NCBI GenBank assembly: GCA_027485695.1
Contig: JAIXQO010000005.1
Coordinates: 1-64,000, forward strand
DNA: 64,000 bases
Direction: 5' to 3'
DNA from: Pseudomonadota bacterium
GTDB lineage: Bacteria > Bdellovibrionota > UBA1018
Made by a program: the position numbers and the translations under genes. Of this stretch, positions 25,909 to 34,658 are shown piece by piece (the first letter of the stretch is position 1; every line of letters begins with the position of its first letter). The notes below the pieces were generated by a model. The model was not told the DNA's origin. It did no database searches and saw nothing but the letters and a program-made list of their open reading frames with translations.

Positions 25909-26316
25909 GCTACCGCGGGGAACGGAGCAAAAATTCAATTTCGAATCGGTCACTGAATATTGTTTTGCGCCTTCGAATCCAGTGCATTCGATGGTGACGA
26001 AACCCATCGAACTCTGACAACGGGAGACCGCGATCGATCCGCGTTCATTCGAGCCTGAGAAAATTGCCGAACAACGGCAATTCTCACCCGTCGACAAACG
26101 TACGAGCACGGTTTGCGTCGATGTGGAAATAGAAAGGGTTTTGAAATCGAGCTGCATGAGCCCAGACTGCGAGGGGTCGGCCGCTTCTTCGGTCCAGACC
26201 GCGAATACGTTGGCGTCGGTATTGACTTGCGACTGTTTGATCGTTTGCGCTGGACCTCGGAGCCCGCACGCCGAGAATCCTAGAAAAAGGAGAATGGCGA
26301 TTACAAACGATTTCAT
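25876..26316 (-). CDS. Putative lipoprotein
   Basis: A 146-residue protein with a lipoprotein signal (MKSFVIAILLFLGFSACGLRG, Cys17 as the lipidation site). The mature part has several cysteines (ENCRCSA, SRCQSS, IECTGF, NFCSVP, VRCSSF) and looks beta-rich. No family recognised. It overlaps the end of lpxH in convergent orientation and follows the smaller lipoprotein gene at 26327 by ten bases, so the two lipoproteins are probably co-transcribed. Confidence 0.6.
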   Translation of the reverse strand: MKSFVIAILLFLGFSACGLRGPAQTIKQSQVNTDANVFAVWTEEAADPSQSGLMQLDFKTLSISTSTQTVLVRLSTGENCRCSAIFSGSNERGSIAVSRCQSSMGFVTIECTGFEGAKQYSVTDSKLNFCSVPRGSSVVRCSSFRE

Positions 26317-26326
26317 GAGTTCTCGA

Positions 26327-26527
26327 TCAGTTGTTTACTGACGGTTTTCTCGGCGCTGGAAGCTCGTTGATCTGTTCGCAGTTTCCGCGCTCATTCAAGA
26401 ACTCACCGTACAGACAGCGCTCTTCTCCGCCGGAGGCGAGATTCCTCTCGCTGGTTCCGACATGAGAGCATGCGTTCAAGACCAAGATTCCCAAGATCAC
26501 ACTGAACTCGAATAAAATCTTGCCCAT
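26327..26527 (-). CDS. Small putative lipoprotein
   Basis: From ATG 26527 the product is 66 residues: MGKILFEFSVILGILVLNAC is a lipoprotein signal with Cys20 in the lipobox (LNAC). The short mature part has two more cysteines (EERCLYG, GNCEQIN) and a Pro-rich end. It lies upstream of a second lipoprotein gene on the same strand. Function unknown. Confidence 0.55.
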   Translation of the reverse strand: MGKILFEFSVILGILVLNACSHVGTSERNLASGGEERCLYGEFLNERGNCEQINELPAPRKPSVNN

Positions 26528-26615
26528 GAATCCGCGTCTCACTATCCAATAATGGCCTCTCGAAACGAGAGACCGAAAAACGTGCTCGTTTTCATCTCAA
26601 AACCACCCAGGAAGT

Positions 26616-26658
26616 GGGCCCCCCGCCAGAACCGCGACCAGCTCGGGCGGGGGTGGGC
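26616..26658 (-). terminator. Strong GC-rich hairpin downstream of the first flagellin gene
   Basis: GCCCCCCGCC (26618-26627) pairs with the GGCGGGGGTGGGC stretch ending at 26658. It lies about 70 bases after the stop of the flagellin gene at 26727, on its transcribed side. The minus-strand sequence after the stem is only moderately T-rich, so termination is likely but not certain. Confidence 0.5.
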
Positions 26659-26726
26659 TTTAAGAAGGGCGGCGACGGCACCATTACCGCGGCCGACCGA
26701 GCACACACTTACAAACCAAACCTCTA

Positions 26727-27554
26727 CTAGCCGAGCAGTTTCAGTGCGGACGTCGGAGCCATGTTAGCTTGCGACAACACCGAGATACCGGCTTGTTGAA
26801 GGATGTTACCCTTCACGAGGTTCGAAGTTTCGATCGCTACGTCCGTGTCCACGATCCGGCTACGAGCAGCCGAAAGGTTTTCCTTCTGGACGGCGAGGTT
26901 GTTCACCGTAGATTGCAACTTGTTCTGGTTGGCACCGAGTTCAGCGCGTGCTCCCGATACGAGAGTCATGGCTTGGTCGATGTTGTCCAGAGCTTCGCGG
27001 GCGCTGTCGGTAGTCGTATAGTCGATACCCGAGATGCCGAGGCGGTCCGCTTTGACGTTGTAGTCGTCGGGACGGAATTCGATACGGTCATCTTTGCGAG
27101 CGCCCACATGGAAATGCAGGTCCCGGCCGGCTTCGCCGTTCAGAAGCGGAGTGCCGTTGAACGTTGTGACGTTCGCGATGCGGTCCACCTCTTGTTTTAA
27201 GCTTTGGATTTCTTTGTCGATGAACCCACGCTCGGTGTCGCCGATCGTATCGGACGACGCTTGGATTCCGAGTTCGCGCATACGGATCAGGATGTTCCCG
27301 ATCTCGTTCATGCCGCCTTCGGCGACTTGAACGAACGAGATACCATCGTTCGCGTTCCGCTCGGCTTGACCGAGGGAGCGGACTTGCGCTCGTAAGTTCT
27401 CACCGATCGACAATCCGGCAGCGTCGTCGCCAGCGGAAGTGATTCGGTTACCAGTTGCTAATCTTTGAAAAGATTTCGCCTGGTCAGTGGATGAATTCTG
27501 AAGTGCTCTCCCTGCTGACATAGCAGCAAGGTTCGTGTTGATTCTTAAGCCCAT
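26727..27554 (-). CDS. fliC: Flagellin
   Basis: A 275-residue flagellin, the subunit of the flagellar filament. It has only the conserved N- and C-terminal helical domains and a short middle: MGLRINTNLAAMSAGRALQNS at the start, RLATGNRITSAGDDAAGLSIGENLRAQ, then the C-terminal AARSRIVDTDVAIETSNLVKGNILQQAGISVLSQAN, described by segment, ending LKLLG. The ribosome site is GGAGGAACG. A second flagellin gene lies 350 bases upstream on the same strand. The pair resembles the multiple MGLRINTN flagellins of Bdellovibrio-type bacteria. The export and assembly genes are not in this window. Confidence 0.95.
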   Translation of the reverse strand: MGLRINTNLAAMSAGRALQNSSTDQAKSFQRLATGNRITSAGDDAAGLSIGENLRAQVRSLGQAERNANDGISFVQVAEGGMNEIGNILIRMRELGIQASSDTIGDTERGFIDKEIQSLKQEVDRIANVTTFNGTPLLNGEAGRDLHFHVGARKDDRIEFRPDDYNVKADRLGISGIDYTTTDSAREALDNIDQAMTLVSGARAELGANQNKLQSTVNNLAVQKENLSAARSRIVDTDVAIETSNLVKGNILQQAGISVLSQANMAPTSALKLLG

Positions 27555-27570
27555 GGTACGTTCCTCCGGT

Positions 27571-27604
27571 CCGGACTGACTACTTTGGTGGGTAAAGAGT
27601 CCGG
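27571..27604 (-). promoter_or_regulatory. Hairpin in the leader of the first flagellin mRNA
   Basis: CCGGACT (27571-27577) and AGTCCGG (27598-27604) form a perfect seven-base stem ending just upstream of the GGAGGA ribosome site. This could control translation, for example by a CsrA-type protein binding GGA. The rest of the 27555-27905 gap has a small CCTCG/CGAGG hairpin near 27650, the terminator of the upstream flagellin, and no gene. Confidence 0.4.
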
Positions 27605-27825
27605 GGCTCGTAGCATAAATACATAGTTGTAATTTACAAACTCAACCCTCCTCCTCGTTTTACCGAGGGCTCAAATTGAATTTACCAGTCGCTCCGTCCG
27701 ACCTCTCTTTCGAGGTGTCATCTGGCTGGCACTATGTAGATCGGGCTGACAGGAGGAATACTTGACTTATACAGTCATACTTAACAATCTTTGGCTAACT
27801 CTTCAAAAAGACTCACTTTTACTAT

Positions 27826-27861
27826 GGGTGGGCGAAATCTCAAACTGCATCTCGCCCACCC
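27826..27861 (-). terminator. Terminator of the second flagellin gene
   Basis: A perfect ten-base stem, GGGTGGGCGA (27826-27835) with TCGCCCACCC (27852-27861), lies 45 bases after the flagellin stop at 27906. On the minus strand it is followed by ATAGTAAAAGTGAGTC rather than a run of T, so it may be factor-assisted. Confidence 0.65.
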
Positions 27862-27905
27862 GATATTGGTGGATCTTTTTTTGAACGAATACCGCTAACT
27901 GATCG

Positions 27906-28739
27906 TTATCCGATCAGTTTCAGTGCGAGCATCGCGTTCGAGTTGGCTTGACTGAGGACCGCCGTGTTGGCTTGTGTCAGGATGTTGTTCTTGGTCATGT
28001 CCGCAGTTGCAGAAGCCACGTCCACATCCGCAATCCGACTACGAGCACCCGAGAGGTTCTCGTTGTAAACCATCATGTTCTGCACCGAGGATTGGAGGCG
28101 GTTTTGAAGCGCACCCATTTCCGAACGGTTTGCAGACAATGTCTGGATCGCGTTGTCGATTTTTGCGAGGTTGTTTTGTGCCTCTTCTTTAGTAGTCGTC
28201 GCGATATCCATCACGCCGAGCGCTTCCAAGGAGGTGTTCGTCTTAGAGGTATCGTAGACGAAACGGTCCAACTTCGGATCGTTTTTCAAACCGACTTGGA
28301 TGTCGAGAGATTCACCTTCGCCCGAGAGCAATTTGCGGCCGTTGAATTCAGTGCTTAATGCAATACGGTCGACTTCTTGCTTGAGCTGCTGGACTTCTTT
28401 GTCGATGAATCCGCGTTCCGTTTCACCGATGGTGTCGGATGCCGCTTGGATCGAAAGTTCGCGGAAACGAGTCAGTAGGTTACCGACTTCGTTCATGCCA
28501 CCTTCGGCCGTTTGAATCATCGAGATACCATCGTTGGCGTTGCGAATATCTTGACCGAGAGATCGAATATGGCTTCTCATTTTTTCGGAGATCGCGAGAC
28601 CTGCGGCGTCGTCCGCAGCTTTCGTGATACGTGAACCCGAAGAAAGTTGTTCCAAATTCAACTTCTGGTTAGCGCCGTTCAGACCTAAAGAACGTTGAGC
28701 TGCCAAGCTTTGTACGTTCGTATTAATTCTTAGTCCCAT
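27906..28739 (-). CDS. fliC: Flagellin
   Basis: A 277-residue flagellin from ATG 28739. Like its neighbour it lacks a variable surface domain. Characteristic segments are MGLRINTNVQSLAAQRSLG, SSGSRITKAADDAAGLAISEK, NDGISMIQTAEGGMNEVGNLL and, at the C-terminus, SGARSRIADVDVASATADMTK before AMLALKLIG. It differs from the downstream flagellin throughout, so the two are diverged paralogues rather than a recent duplication. The filament may contain both. Confidence 0.95.
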   Translation of the reverse strand: MGLRINTNVQSLAAQRSLGLNGANQKLNLEQLSSGSRITKAADDAAGLAISEKMRSHIRSLGQDIRNANDGISMIQTAEGGMNEVGNLLTRFRELSIQAASDTIGETERGFIDKEVQQLKQEVDRIALSTEFNGRKLLSGEGESLDIQVGLKNDPKLDRFVYDTSKTNTSLEALGVMDIATTTKEEAQNNLAKIDNAIQTLSANRSEMGALQNRLQSSVQNMMVYNENLSGARSRIADVDVASATADMTKNNILTQANTAVLSQANSNAMLALKLIG

Positions 28740-28937
28740 ACCTGCCCTCACAGACCCCTAATTGGGTCATGTAAATGATCGTCTCTGTGTTCCCGGGCAA
28801 AGCTTCGCCTGGCCGCGGATTCACCAGCCTCAAGAGACCATCGTTATTCAGTTGTGCAGGAATTTGCTGTACCCCTGCGACGGAGTTCGAACATCAAAGT
28901 GAAGGAATCACCCCAATACTCGTTCCAATCAAAGAGC

Positions 28938-28965
28938 ATTTCGGTCAGGTTTTAAGATCACTTTA
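28938..28965 (-). promoter_or_regulatory. Sigma-28-like promoter candidate for the upstream flagellin
   Basis: On the minus strand TAAAGTGA (28958-28965) and ACCGAAAT (28938-28945) are 12 bases apart. They resemble the FliA consensus TAAAGTTT-N11-GCCGATAA with several mismatches. The leader would be about 190 bases. The rest of the 28740-29060 gap is non-coding; it also holds a GACCCAATTAGGGGTC hairpin near the flagellin ribosome site and an AT-rich stretch after meaB. Confidence 0.35.
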
Positions 28966-29060
28966 GATCAATTTAGTCAGGAATTGCGCTTTGCAAAATT
29001 AAAAAAGAGCGCTATGCGTTAGTTGCCTTAATATAAAGGGTTTTTCAGCGTAGAAGAAAA

Positions 29061-30002
29061 CTACGAAATACCGCTCAACCGATCAGCTGCGGTGTATGGA
29101 TCCATCTTTTTGTTAACAAGTTCAGTCAGGATTTCTTGACCACTGGACGTCTGTAGATGGGCGTCAAAGGACTGGCGCAAACGATCGGCAAGAATCTCGT
29201 ACACCTCGGTCATGAGATTCGCTTTCTCCTTCTGCGCGCGCATGCCGCTCGAGGTGAGCCAGGTCTGATGTTTGCCAATCGTCGCTATCAACTCTTCGAT
29301 GCCAACGTTGCGAGTCGCCTCGGTCTTCTGGACTGGTACGATCCAACTGTGCTCGTCGTGATCGTTGAGGCTCGTCATCGTAATCAATTCTTTGACGAGT
29401 TTATCAGCTTCGGGGCGATCACTCTTATTCACGGCGAATACGTCCGCGATCTCCATGAGGCCCGCTTTCATGACCTGAATCGAGTCGCCACTCTCTGGGA
29501 CAAGAACGACGAGCACGGTTTGTGCGAGCTTCAGGATATCGAGCTCCGTCTGACCGACCCCGACCGTTTCCACTAAAACCACGTCGAATTGGGCAGAATC
29601 GAGCACCATCGCCACTTCTTTGGCGGAACGAGATAGACCGCCATGCTGGCCGCGGGTGCCGAGAGAGCGGATAAACACTCCGTCATCGGAGGTGTGACGC
29701 TGCATGCGAATTCGGTCGCCTAAGATCGCGCCTCCTGAGAAGGGACTCGACGGGTCCACGGCCATAATCGCAACGCGCTTGCCCTGTTTACGAAGTGAGA
29801 TCGTGAGTTGATCGACGAGCGTCGACTTACCCGCACCGGGAGGTCCCGTGATACCCCAAATCTCCGCGTGCCCCGTAAGCGGAAACAGCTTGCGCACGAT
29901 ATCGGGACGATCCTCACGCGAGTTCTCGACTTTGGAGATTAAGCGGGCGAGCGCAAGCCTACTACCGGCGCGCATTTCAGAAATCAGTACGTCGAGGGAC
30001 AT
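29061..30002 (-). CDS. meaB: MeaB/ArgK-type G-protein chaperone
   Basis: A 313-residue GTPase that protects and reloads cobalamin-dependent acyl-CoA mutases such as methylmalonyl-CoA mutase. Walker A is GITGPPGAGKSTLVDQL. The MeaB signatures follow: VAIMAVDPSSPFSGGAILGDRIRM, FIRSLGTRGQHGGLS and VLVETVGVGQTE, each as separate strings. The GTP-specificity motif is NKSD. The ATG at 30002 is preferred to a TTG six bases earlier. No mutase gene lies in the window, so the client is encoded elsewhere. Confidence 0.93.
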   Translation of the reverse strand: MSLDVLISEMRAGSRLALARLISKVENSREDRPDIVRKLFPLTGHAEIWGITGPPGAGKSTLVDQLTISLRKQGKRVAIMAVDPSSPFSGGAILGDRIRMQRHTSDDGVFIRSLGTRGQHGGLSRSAKEVAMVLDSAQFDVVLVETVGVGQTELDILKLAQTVLVVLVPESGDSIQVMKAGLMEIADVFAVNKSDRPEADKLVKELITMTSLNDHDEHSWIVPVQKTEATRNVGIEELIATIGKHQTWLTSSGMRAQKEKANLMTEVYEILADRLRQSFDAHLQTSSGQEILTELVNKKMDPYTAADRLSGIS

Positions 30003-30171
30003 ATCCAAAAGGTTTACTAGGAGCCCCCCCTAAAATGAACCAAATTCGGATAAACGATCGCGCAAGTAACCACTCTCGATTGCCGAGAGCAGATAGGACG
30101 ATTCTAGAACGGGTGAAACGGCCCGGGGAGCATCGAATCCCCTGGCCACTCACTCAGAAGTCTACAAACCA

Positions 30172-30828
30172 CTAACGAAAGGAGAACAACGGCGGCTGGA
30201 ACTCGCAGGCGCAACTGACACCGGGGCAGTTTTGCTCTTCGATCTTACCGTTGCCGTTCACAACAAACGCACCTGAAGTACTCCCATTGATCACTAACCC
30301 ATTAGCCAGGTTAAACCCGTGCATGTTATCAGCTGCGGAAGTAGGCGGAGTAAATGCGTTGTGCCCCGGGGAACCAGTCGTTTCCGTCGAGGCCGTACTG
30401 AGATACATGGCGATTCGTTCGCTTCCAGAACCGCAATTCACGGTTGTTCCGTCGATGAGTGTTGCGGTAGTTCCAGACTGGCAAACATCTAAATCAAATT
30501 CCGTGTTGGTTACGCAACCGTTGTTATCAGAAGTCGAACTCGGTGTCGGCTTGATCACAGAATCGAATTCGAAAATGAGACAATTGTAAGTGTTGTTGGC
30601 GAGCGATCCGCTACCCAGGGTCGGATTGCCAAGGAAATCCGTGTAATCCGGGTTGGCTTCCTCAAAAATCGTGATCGGGTTTGTACAGAACTCACTCGTC
30701 GAGACGGCAACTTTATACACTTTTAGTTTGAGGCGACTCGGATTCAAACCAGAAGTCGCCGCGAAAAGTTCGCAGCTAAAACCTGCGGCCAAAAGTGCTA
30801 CCAAACAAACTTTACGAAGCGTGAACAT
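30172..30828 (-). CDS. Secreted Cys-containing hypothetical protein
   Basis: A 218-residue protein with a signal peptide (MFTLRKVCLVALLAAGFSCELFA). The mature sequence begins ATSGLNPSRLKLKVYKVAVSTSEFC, is rich in Asn, Thr and Ser and has many cysteines, some in a CPGVSCACEF cluster near the end. That composition suits a disulfide-bonded extracellular protein. Its start overlaps the stop of the 43-residue lipoprotein gene by one base (TGATG), so translation is coupled. No family recognised. Confidence 0.6.
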   Translation of the reverse strand: MFTLRKVCLVALLAAGFSCELFAATSGLNPSRLKLKVYKVAVSTSEFCTNPITIFEEANPDYTDFLGNPTLGSGSLANNTYNCLIFEFDSVIKPTPSSTSDNNGCVTNTEFDLDVCQSGTTATLIDGTTVNCGSGSERIAMYLSTASTETTGSPGHNAFTPPTSAADNMHGFNLANGLVINGSTSGAFVVNGNGKIEEQNCPGVSCACEFQPPLFSFR

Positions 30829-30959
30829 CAGTTACCCGCTCCCGTAATCGTTACCTCGCTTGAGACGCCATAGTTCGTATTGTCTGCGCAACTCTGAATG
30901 AAAATGCCCGATGCGACGACCAAAAACGCCAAAAAAATGAAATAGACTTTAGACTTCAT
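30828..30959 (-). CDS. Very small putative lipoprotein (43 residues)
   Basis: A short reading frame preceded by a strong ribosome site (AAGGAGAG). The product MKSKVYFIFLAFLVVASGIF leads to IQSCADNTNYGVSS, a signal peptide with a plausible but imperfect lipobox Cys at residue 24. The mature lipoprotein would be only about 20 residues. The stop codon overlaps the start of the secreted protein gene at 30828 (TGATG), which strongly supports translation of both. Its role is unknown; it could be an assembly partner of the downstream protein. Confidence 0.55.
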   Translation of the reverse strand: MKSKVYFIFLAFLVVASGIFIQSCADNTNYGVSSEVTITGAGN

Positions 30960-31194
30960 ACACTCTCCTTGTGTTTTTAAAAGATATCAAAAAAATTTTA
31001 GAGAATGATTGAAAAGGCACTGTTTTAAGCACTCGTAAAATACATCTCGAATAGTTCACAAATAGCGACATTTTGCCTACTGTTTGATGAACAGATCGGA
31101 ACTCGACACTTCTTACCGGCCCATTCGTATTTTCAACCGGTAGGCAATTTTTCTCCGGATCAAACCGTTTTCGATCATCCGATGAGCCCACAGT

Positions 31195-32058
31195 ATGCTC
31201 GATTTCATACGCTCTCGAATTGAACTCAGGATCCGCACCGTTTTCTACCTCATCGCGAGTTTTTCCATCACGCTGGGACCGTTCGTATTCTCGGCTTCAT
31301 TGATCGCGCTGTTTCAGCTTAAAAACGTGTTTGCTTGGGTGTTCATCGTTTTAGCGCTCCCCATTTCGCTTTGGGCTGGTCAAATCTTGAATCTGATACT
31401 CCATCCTTGGTTGATTCGAATGTCTTACCGAACGAGCGAGCCGCCAGAATCCTCTGCCGTTGCCCGGGCGTTTCGTGAGATCTACCCGTCCGACAACGGA
31501 CCTGCCGTCCGCTGGGTCGTATCCGGTCCACTCAAGAAAAATGTGTTCGTTACCGGAATTTTAGATCGAGGTGCCACCATCTATCTCGATCGTGAACTAG
31601 CTCCTCAGTTCAGTCAGTCGGAGTGGAAATCCATTCTCAGTCACGAGATCGGGCATTTAGAGATGAATCACGTTGCACGAAGGATCCACCGAGGATTCTT
31701 GATGACGATGTCAGCAATCGTCATTGCAGCCGGTGCACTGTTGACCTTACAGATGCTCACCGGAGCGGGCGCGCTTTTCAGTCTCAGCTGGATCTTTGGC
31801 GCGGCCTCAATCTGGGTAGTGGGACAGGACCAGAGTCGCGTTCGATTCCAACAAGAAGTGGAGGCGGACTCATTCGCATGCCTCCTGGACCGTGCGCATT
31901 TCGAGTTCCTACCCCGCGCGCTCGCCAAAATGAACGAGATTCACGGGCTCGCTAGCCACCCCATTTCCGAGGCACGCATCGCTCAGATGGCACAACTATC
32001 GATGATTTTGGTTCCAACTGAACAACGCGCGATCAAGCGGCTCGATCAAGCAGCTTAA
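31195..32058 (+). CDS. M48-family membrane metalloprotease
   Basis: A 287-residue protein with two N-terminal membrane segments (about residues 15-40 and 45-70) and another pair near 165-210. The zinc site is SILSHEIGHLEMNH (HExxH) near residue 150, and the third ligand is in QEVEADSFAC near residue 222. This is the HtpX/Ste24/Oma1-like M48 pattern, which degrades damaged membrane proteins. The N-terminal strings are less like HtpX, so I leave the gene unnamed. It is convergent with the PPK2 gene, with two bases between the stops. Confidence 0.85.
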   Translation: MLDFIRSRIELRIRTVFYLIASFSITLGPFVFSASLIALFQLKNVFAWVFIVLALPISLWAGQILNLILHPWLIRMSYRTSEPPESSAVARAFREIYPSDNGPAVRWVVSGPLKKNVFVTGILDRGATIYLDRELAPQFSQSEWKSILSHEIGHLEMNHVARRIHRGFLMTMSAIVIAAGALLTLQMLTGAGALFSLSWIFGAASIWVVGQDQSRVRFQQEVEADSFACLLDRAHFEFLPRALAKMNEIHGLASHPISEARIAQMAQLSMILVPTEQRAIKRLDQAA

Positions 32059-32060
32059 AT

Positions 32061-32942
32061 CTATTCTTGAGTCAGTTGTTTCCTAAACTGGGCCAACTGC
32101 TCGCGTCTTTGCGGACTGATTTTAGGGGCTTTCATTTTCATCGCCTCGAACGCTTCGATCAATATCTGTGACACGATCAAATGAATCGTCGGTTTATGAT
32201 CCGCCGGGACGATGAACCACGAAGCGTCGGGAGCGGCGGTGTTCCCAATGCAAGCCTGGTAGGCATTTTGATAGGCGATCCATTTTTTTGAGTCTCGTAA
32301 ATCAGATCCTTCGACCTTCCAGCTCTTATCAGGGTCATCGATCCGAGCAAGTAATCGCTTCTTCTGCTCATGAGCAGAGAGATGAAGAAAAATCTTCACG
32401 ATTCGAGTTCCATTGCGAACCAGATGTCGCTCATGATCGCGGATGGACTGATATCGACCTTGAAGGATCCGCTTTTTTCCCGAGCGATTCAGACCCATTC
32501 GTTTCTCCAGAGATTCCAGCAATTCTGGATAGACGTAAGGCACGAGCACGTCTTCGTAATAAGAACGATTAAAAATCCCCATCTGGCCGTGTTCAGGAAG
32601 TTGCGTAGTCGTACGCCAAAGAAAATCGTGTGCCAGTTCTTGATTCGTAGGCGCCTTAAAAGACGTGATCTTACATCCCTGAGGATTCATACCACCGATC
32701 ACGTGCTTGATCGTTCCGTCTTTGCCGGAAGCGTCCATTCCTTGGAATATAACCAGGAACGCATTGCCATGAACGGCAAAATGTCTGGATTGAAGCTCCT
32801 GCAAACGGCCAATCTGAGACTTCAGGTACGAGTCCTGCGCTTGATCAGATTTCGCGTAGGGCTTAACGCGTGTCGGCCATTCCCTCAGGTGAACTTTTTG
32901 CGACTGATCTAAACGGTATTCACCGGTTTTGATTTTTCTCAT
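32061..32942 (-). CDS. Polyphosphate kinase 2 family protein
   Basis: From ATG 32942 the protein is 293 residues. It contains LVIFQGMDASGKDGTIKHV (Walker A), the lid module FNRSYYEDVLVPYV with the Walker B-like Asp, and RDHERHLVRNGT, GSDLRDSKKWIAYQNAYQ. PPK2 enzymes move phosphate between polyphosphate and nucleotides. The GxDASGKDGT and FNRSxYEDVLV strings look most like class III enzymes, which can phosphorylate AMP and ADP, but class cannot be fixed without an alignment. A GTG 30 bases upstream is an alternative start. Confidence 0.9.
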   Translation of the reverse strand: MRKIKTGEYRLDQSQKVHLREWPTRVKPYAKSDQAQDSYLKSQIGRLQELQSRHFAVHGNAFLVIFQGMDASGKDGTIKHVIGGMNPQGCKITSFKAPTNQELAHDFLWRTTTQLPEHGQMGIFNRSYYEDVLVPYVYPELLESLEKRMGLNRSGKKRILQGRYQSIRDHERHLVRNGTRIVKIFLHLSAHEQKKRLLARIDDPDKSWKVEGSDLRDSKKWIAYQNAYQACIGNTAAPDASWFIVPADHKPTIHLIVSQILIEAFEAMKMKAPKISPQRREQLAQFRKQLTQE

Positions 32943-32987
32943 CTCGGGCCCTGCTTTTACACAGCTACTCACAGGCGCCAGACGAAA

Positions 32988-33608
32988 TCAATAAGGCGAA
33001 TCACTCCCATGAGGCGCTTTCGAATCCACTTCCATCGGTGCTGAGAGTGGGTCACAACGCATCACTAGGTCCACCACCTGATTTTTGGAAATTTGTCGTC
33101 GAAGAAGGTCCGGAACCATGAATCCCCAGGTCTCACCGGAGTCTAGACGCGAGTTGAAATAAGGGAAAAACCGGAGTCGTAGGAACGCCGTCTCACTCAC
33201 TGATTCGCTGGTGGCACTATTCTTCGAGGTAATCGAGGTCAGCGTGATCGCGTAAGGTCCGTCTTCATAGAGGCTGCGGCGGTTCACAACATAACGTGAA
33301 TTCGTTTTGCGCTCGAAAAGAACCGGGTCCGACCAACTCATTCTTCTCTGAACGAAGAAAAACTGCCCGAGACGAAATCCGTCGGAATTTGCAATTTGAG
33401 TGAGAAGGTCCTCTTTTCCTTCGCGGAAATAGAGGTTGATCTTCGACACCTCTGGATACACCTTCTGGGTCAATTCCCCGAACGATTCGGATTCAACATA
33501 TTCGCAGACGCGCTTTTGAACACGAATGGTACCTGCAGATGCAGAAACACTCGTGAACACGGACACCAAGCTCACTAACAAAACGCAGAAAAATGGATTC
33601 ACGCTCAT
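32988..33608 (-). CDS. Secreted hypothetical protein
   Basis: A 206-residue protein with a signal peptide (MSVNPFFCVLLVSLVSVFTS, ending near SASA at residue 25). The mature region looks beta-rich (INLYFREGKEDLLTQ, FFFVQRRMSWSD, AFLRLRFFPYF). There are two cysteines, RVCEYV and MRCDP. It lies 46 bases before the PPK2 gene and may share its transcript. No family recognised. Confidence 0.6.
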   Translation of the reverse strand: MSVNPFFCVLLVSLVSVFTSVSASAGTIRVQKRVCEYVESESFGELTQKVYPEVSKINLYFREGKEDLLTQIANSDGFRLGQFFFVQRRMSWSDPVLFERKTNSRYVVNRRSLYEDGPYAITLTSITSKNSATSESVSETAFLRLRFFPYFNSRLDSGETWGFMVPDLLRRQISKNQVVDLVMRCDPLSAPMEVDSKAPHGSDSPY

Positions 33609-33683
33609 AGATTGAGCAAACTAATACAATTACACAAAGTCTATGAAATGGACCTTAGTGCAGGGCTTTAGATTGTGTTTCTA

Positions 33684-34478
33684 TTATTCCAATGGGAGAT
33701 CCGGATGATCATCCATTACCGGTCCAGGCTCGGACGAGGCAGGCGCTCGGGTCGGATCCGCGGACGATTCTAAATCGAGTTCCATAGTTGGAACCGCCGT
33801 GAGTCCCGCCGGCTCGGTGACTTTGAGTCTCTCGACGACACTCGTAGGCGCATCGGGCAGACGATCTTGTTGCTCTTGCGTCCCTTGAAGGTTCACCAAC
33901 TCCCGCGTATTTTCTGCGTTTGGTTCAACCGTGCGGAAAAAAATCCGAGGACTCAATTTTTGATAACGTTCAGATGCGATTCGCAAATAACGAGACTCTC
34001 GCCAATTATCCAAGAATGCTCGCGCTAGCGGAGTCAGCGTGCGGAACGTCTTGAGTACCGTCGCTTGGCGATCCTCGACATAGTCCTCGGTTTTCAGTCG
34101 TTTCTCAAGCGCATCCAACTTCTCGTAAAAACAGTAGTGATAGTAAGTCGTATGCTTGTTGATTAACTCGCGAAGCCCGATCTTGAACTCGGCTTCGTTC
34201 GAGGAATGCGTTCGGAGCTCGATAATAGCCTGATCGCATTTCTCTTCGAAACCTTCTGGACGAATCGATGTCCAAACACGGTCCTGGAGAATTTGTTCAA
34301 TCGAAGCTACAGCAGAGCTGTTGGGATGCGGGAGAGTGGTCCATTCAGGAGTGCGATTTCGAGCATCGACGATATCCGGTGGTTCTGCCGCTTCGACCGG
34401 AGGCCCGCTTGTGGCGCACCCGCTTGAAAGAGACAGGAGAATGGCGGCGACCACGGACGATAGCCCGCTCACCGTCAA
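33684..34478 (-). CDS. Putative lipoprotein with helical core
   Basis: The start is chosen at a TTG (34478) that follows AGAGG by seven bases and gives a compact lipoprotein signal (TVSGLSSVVAAILLSLSSGC, Cys at residue 21). Upstream in-frame starts without a ribosome site are possible. The mature protein has a helical region (about residues 60-190, with ELINKHTTYYHYCFYEKLDALEKRLK, described in part) and an acidic, Pro-rich tail. No family recognised. It is divergent from the motor operon that begins at 34659, sharing an upstream region of about 180 bases. Confidence 0.55.
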   Translation of the reverse strand: MTVSGLSSVVAAILLSLSSGCATSGPPVEAAEPPDIVDARNRTPEWTTLPHPNSSAVASIEQILQDRVWTSIRPEGFEEKCDQAIIELRTHSSNEAEFKIGLRELINKHTTYYHYCFYEKLDALEKRLKTEDYVEDRQATVLKTFRTLTPLARAFLDNWRESRYLRIASERYQKLSPRIFFRTVEPNAENTRELVNLQGTQEQQDRLPDAPTSVVERLKVTEPAGLTAVPTMELDLESSADPTRAPASSEPGPVMDDHPDLPLE

Positions 34479-34658
34479 GAGACCGCCTCTTTGTCGTAGA
34501 AATGCACTCGTCACTGAGACTGAATCGGTATTCCGGACCAAATTCCTAAGTCAATATTTCGACTCTTGCGCCTCTTACTCGGCAATTTCTTCCGTAACCC
34601 TCGAATGTTTAAAGGAAATTTTAAACAACTCCGATAGTAAATTGTGGAAAACGCAGGA

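Noticed and set aside
26562..26593. AAACGAG/CTCGTTT hairpin between the small lipoprotein and flagellin genes
   Set aside because: The stem is only seven A/T-rich pairs with a 15-base loop and no T run; the stronger hairpin at 26616-26658 explains the region better.
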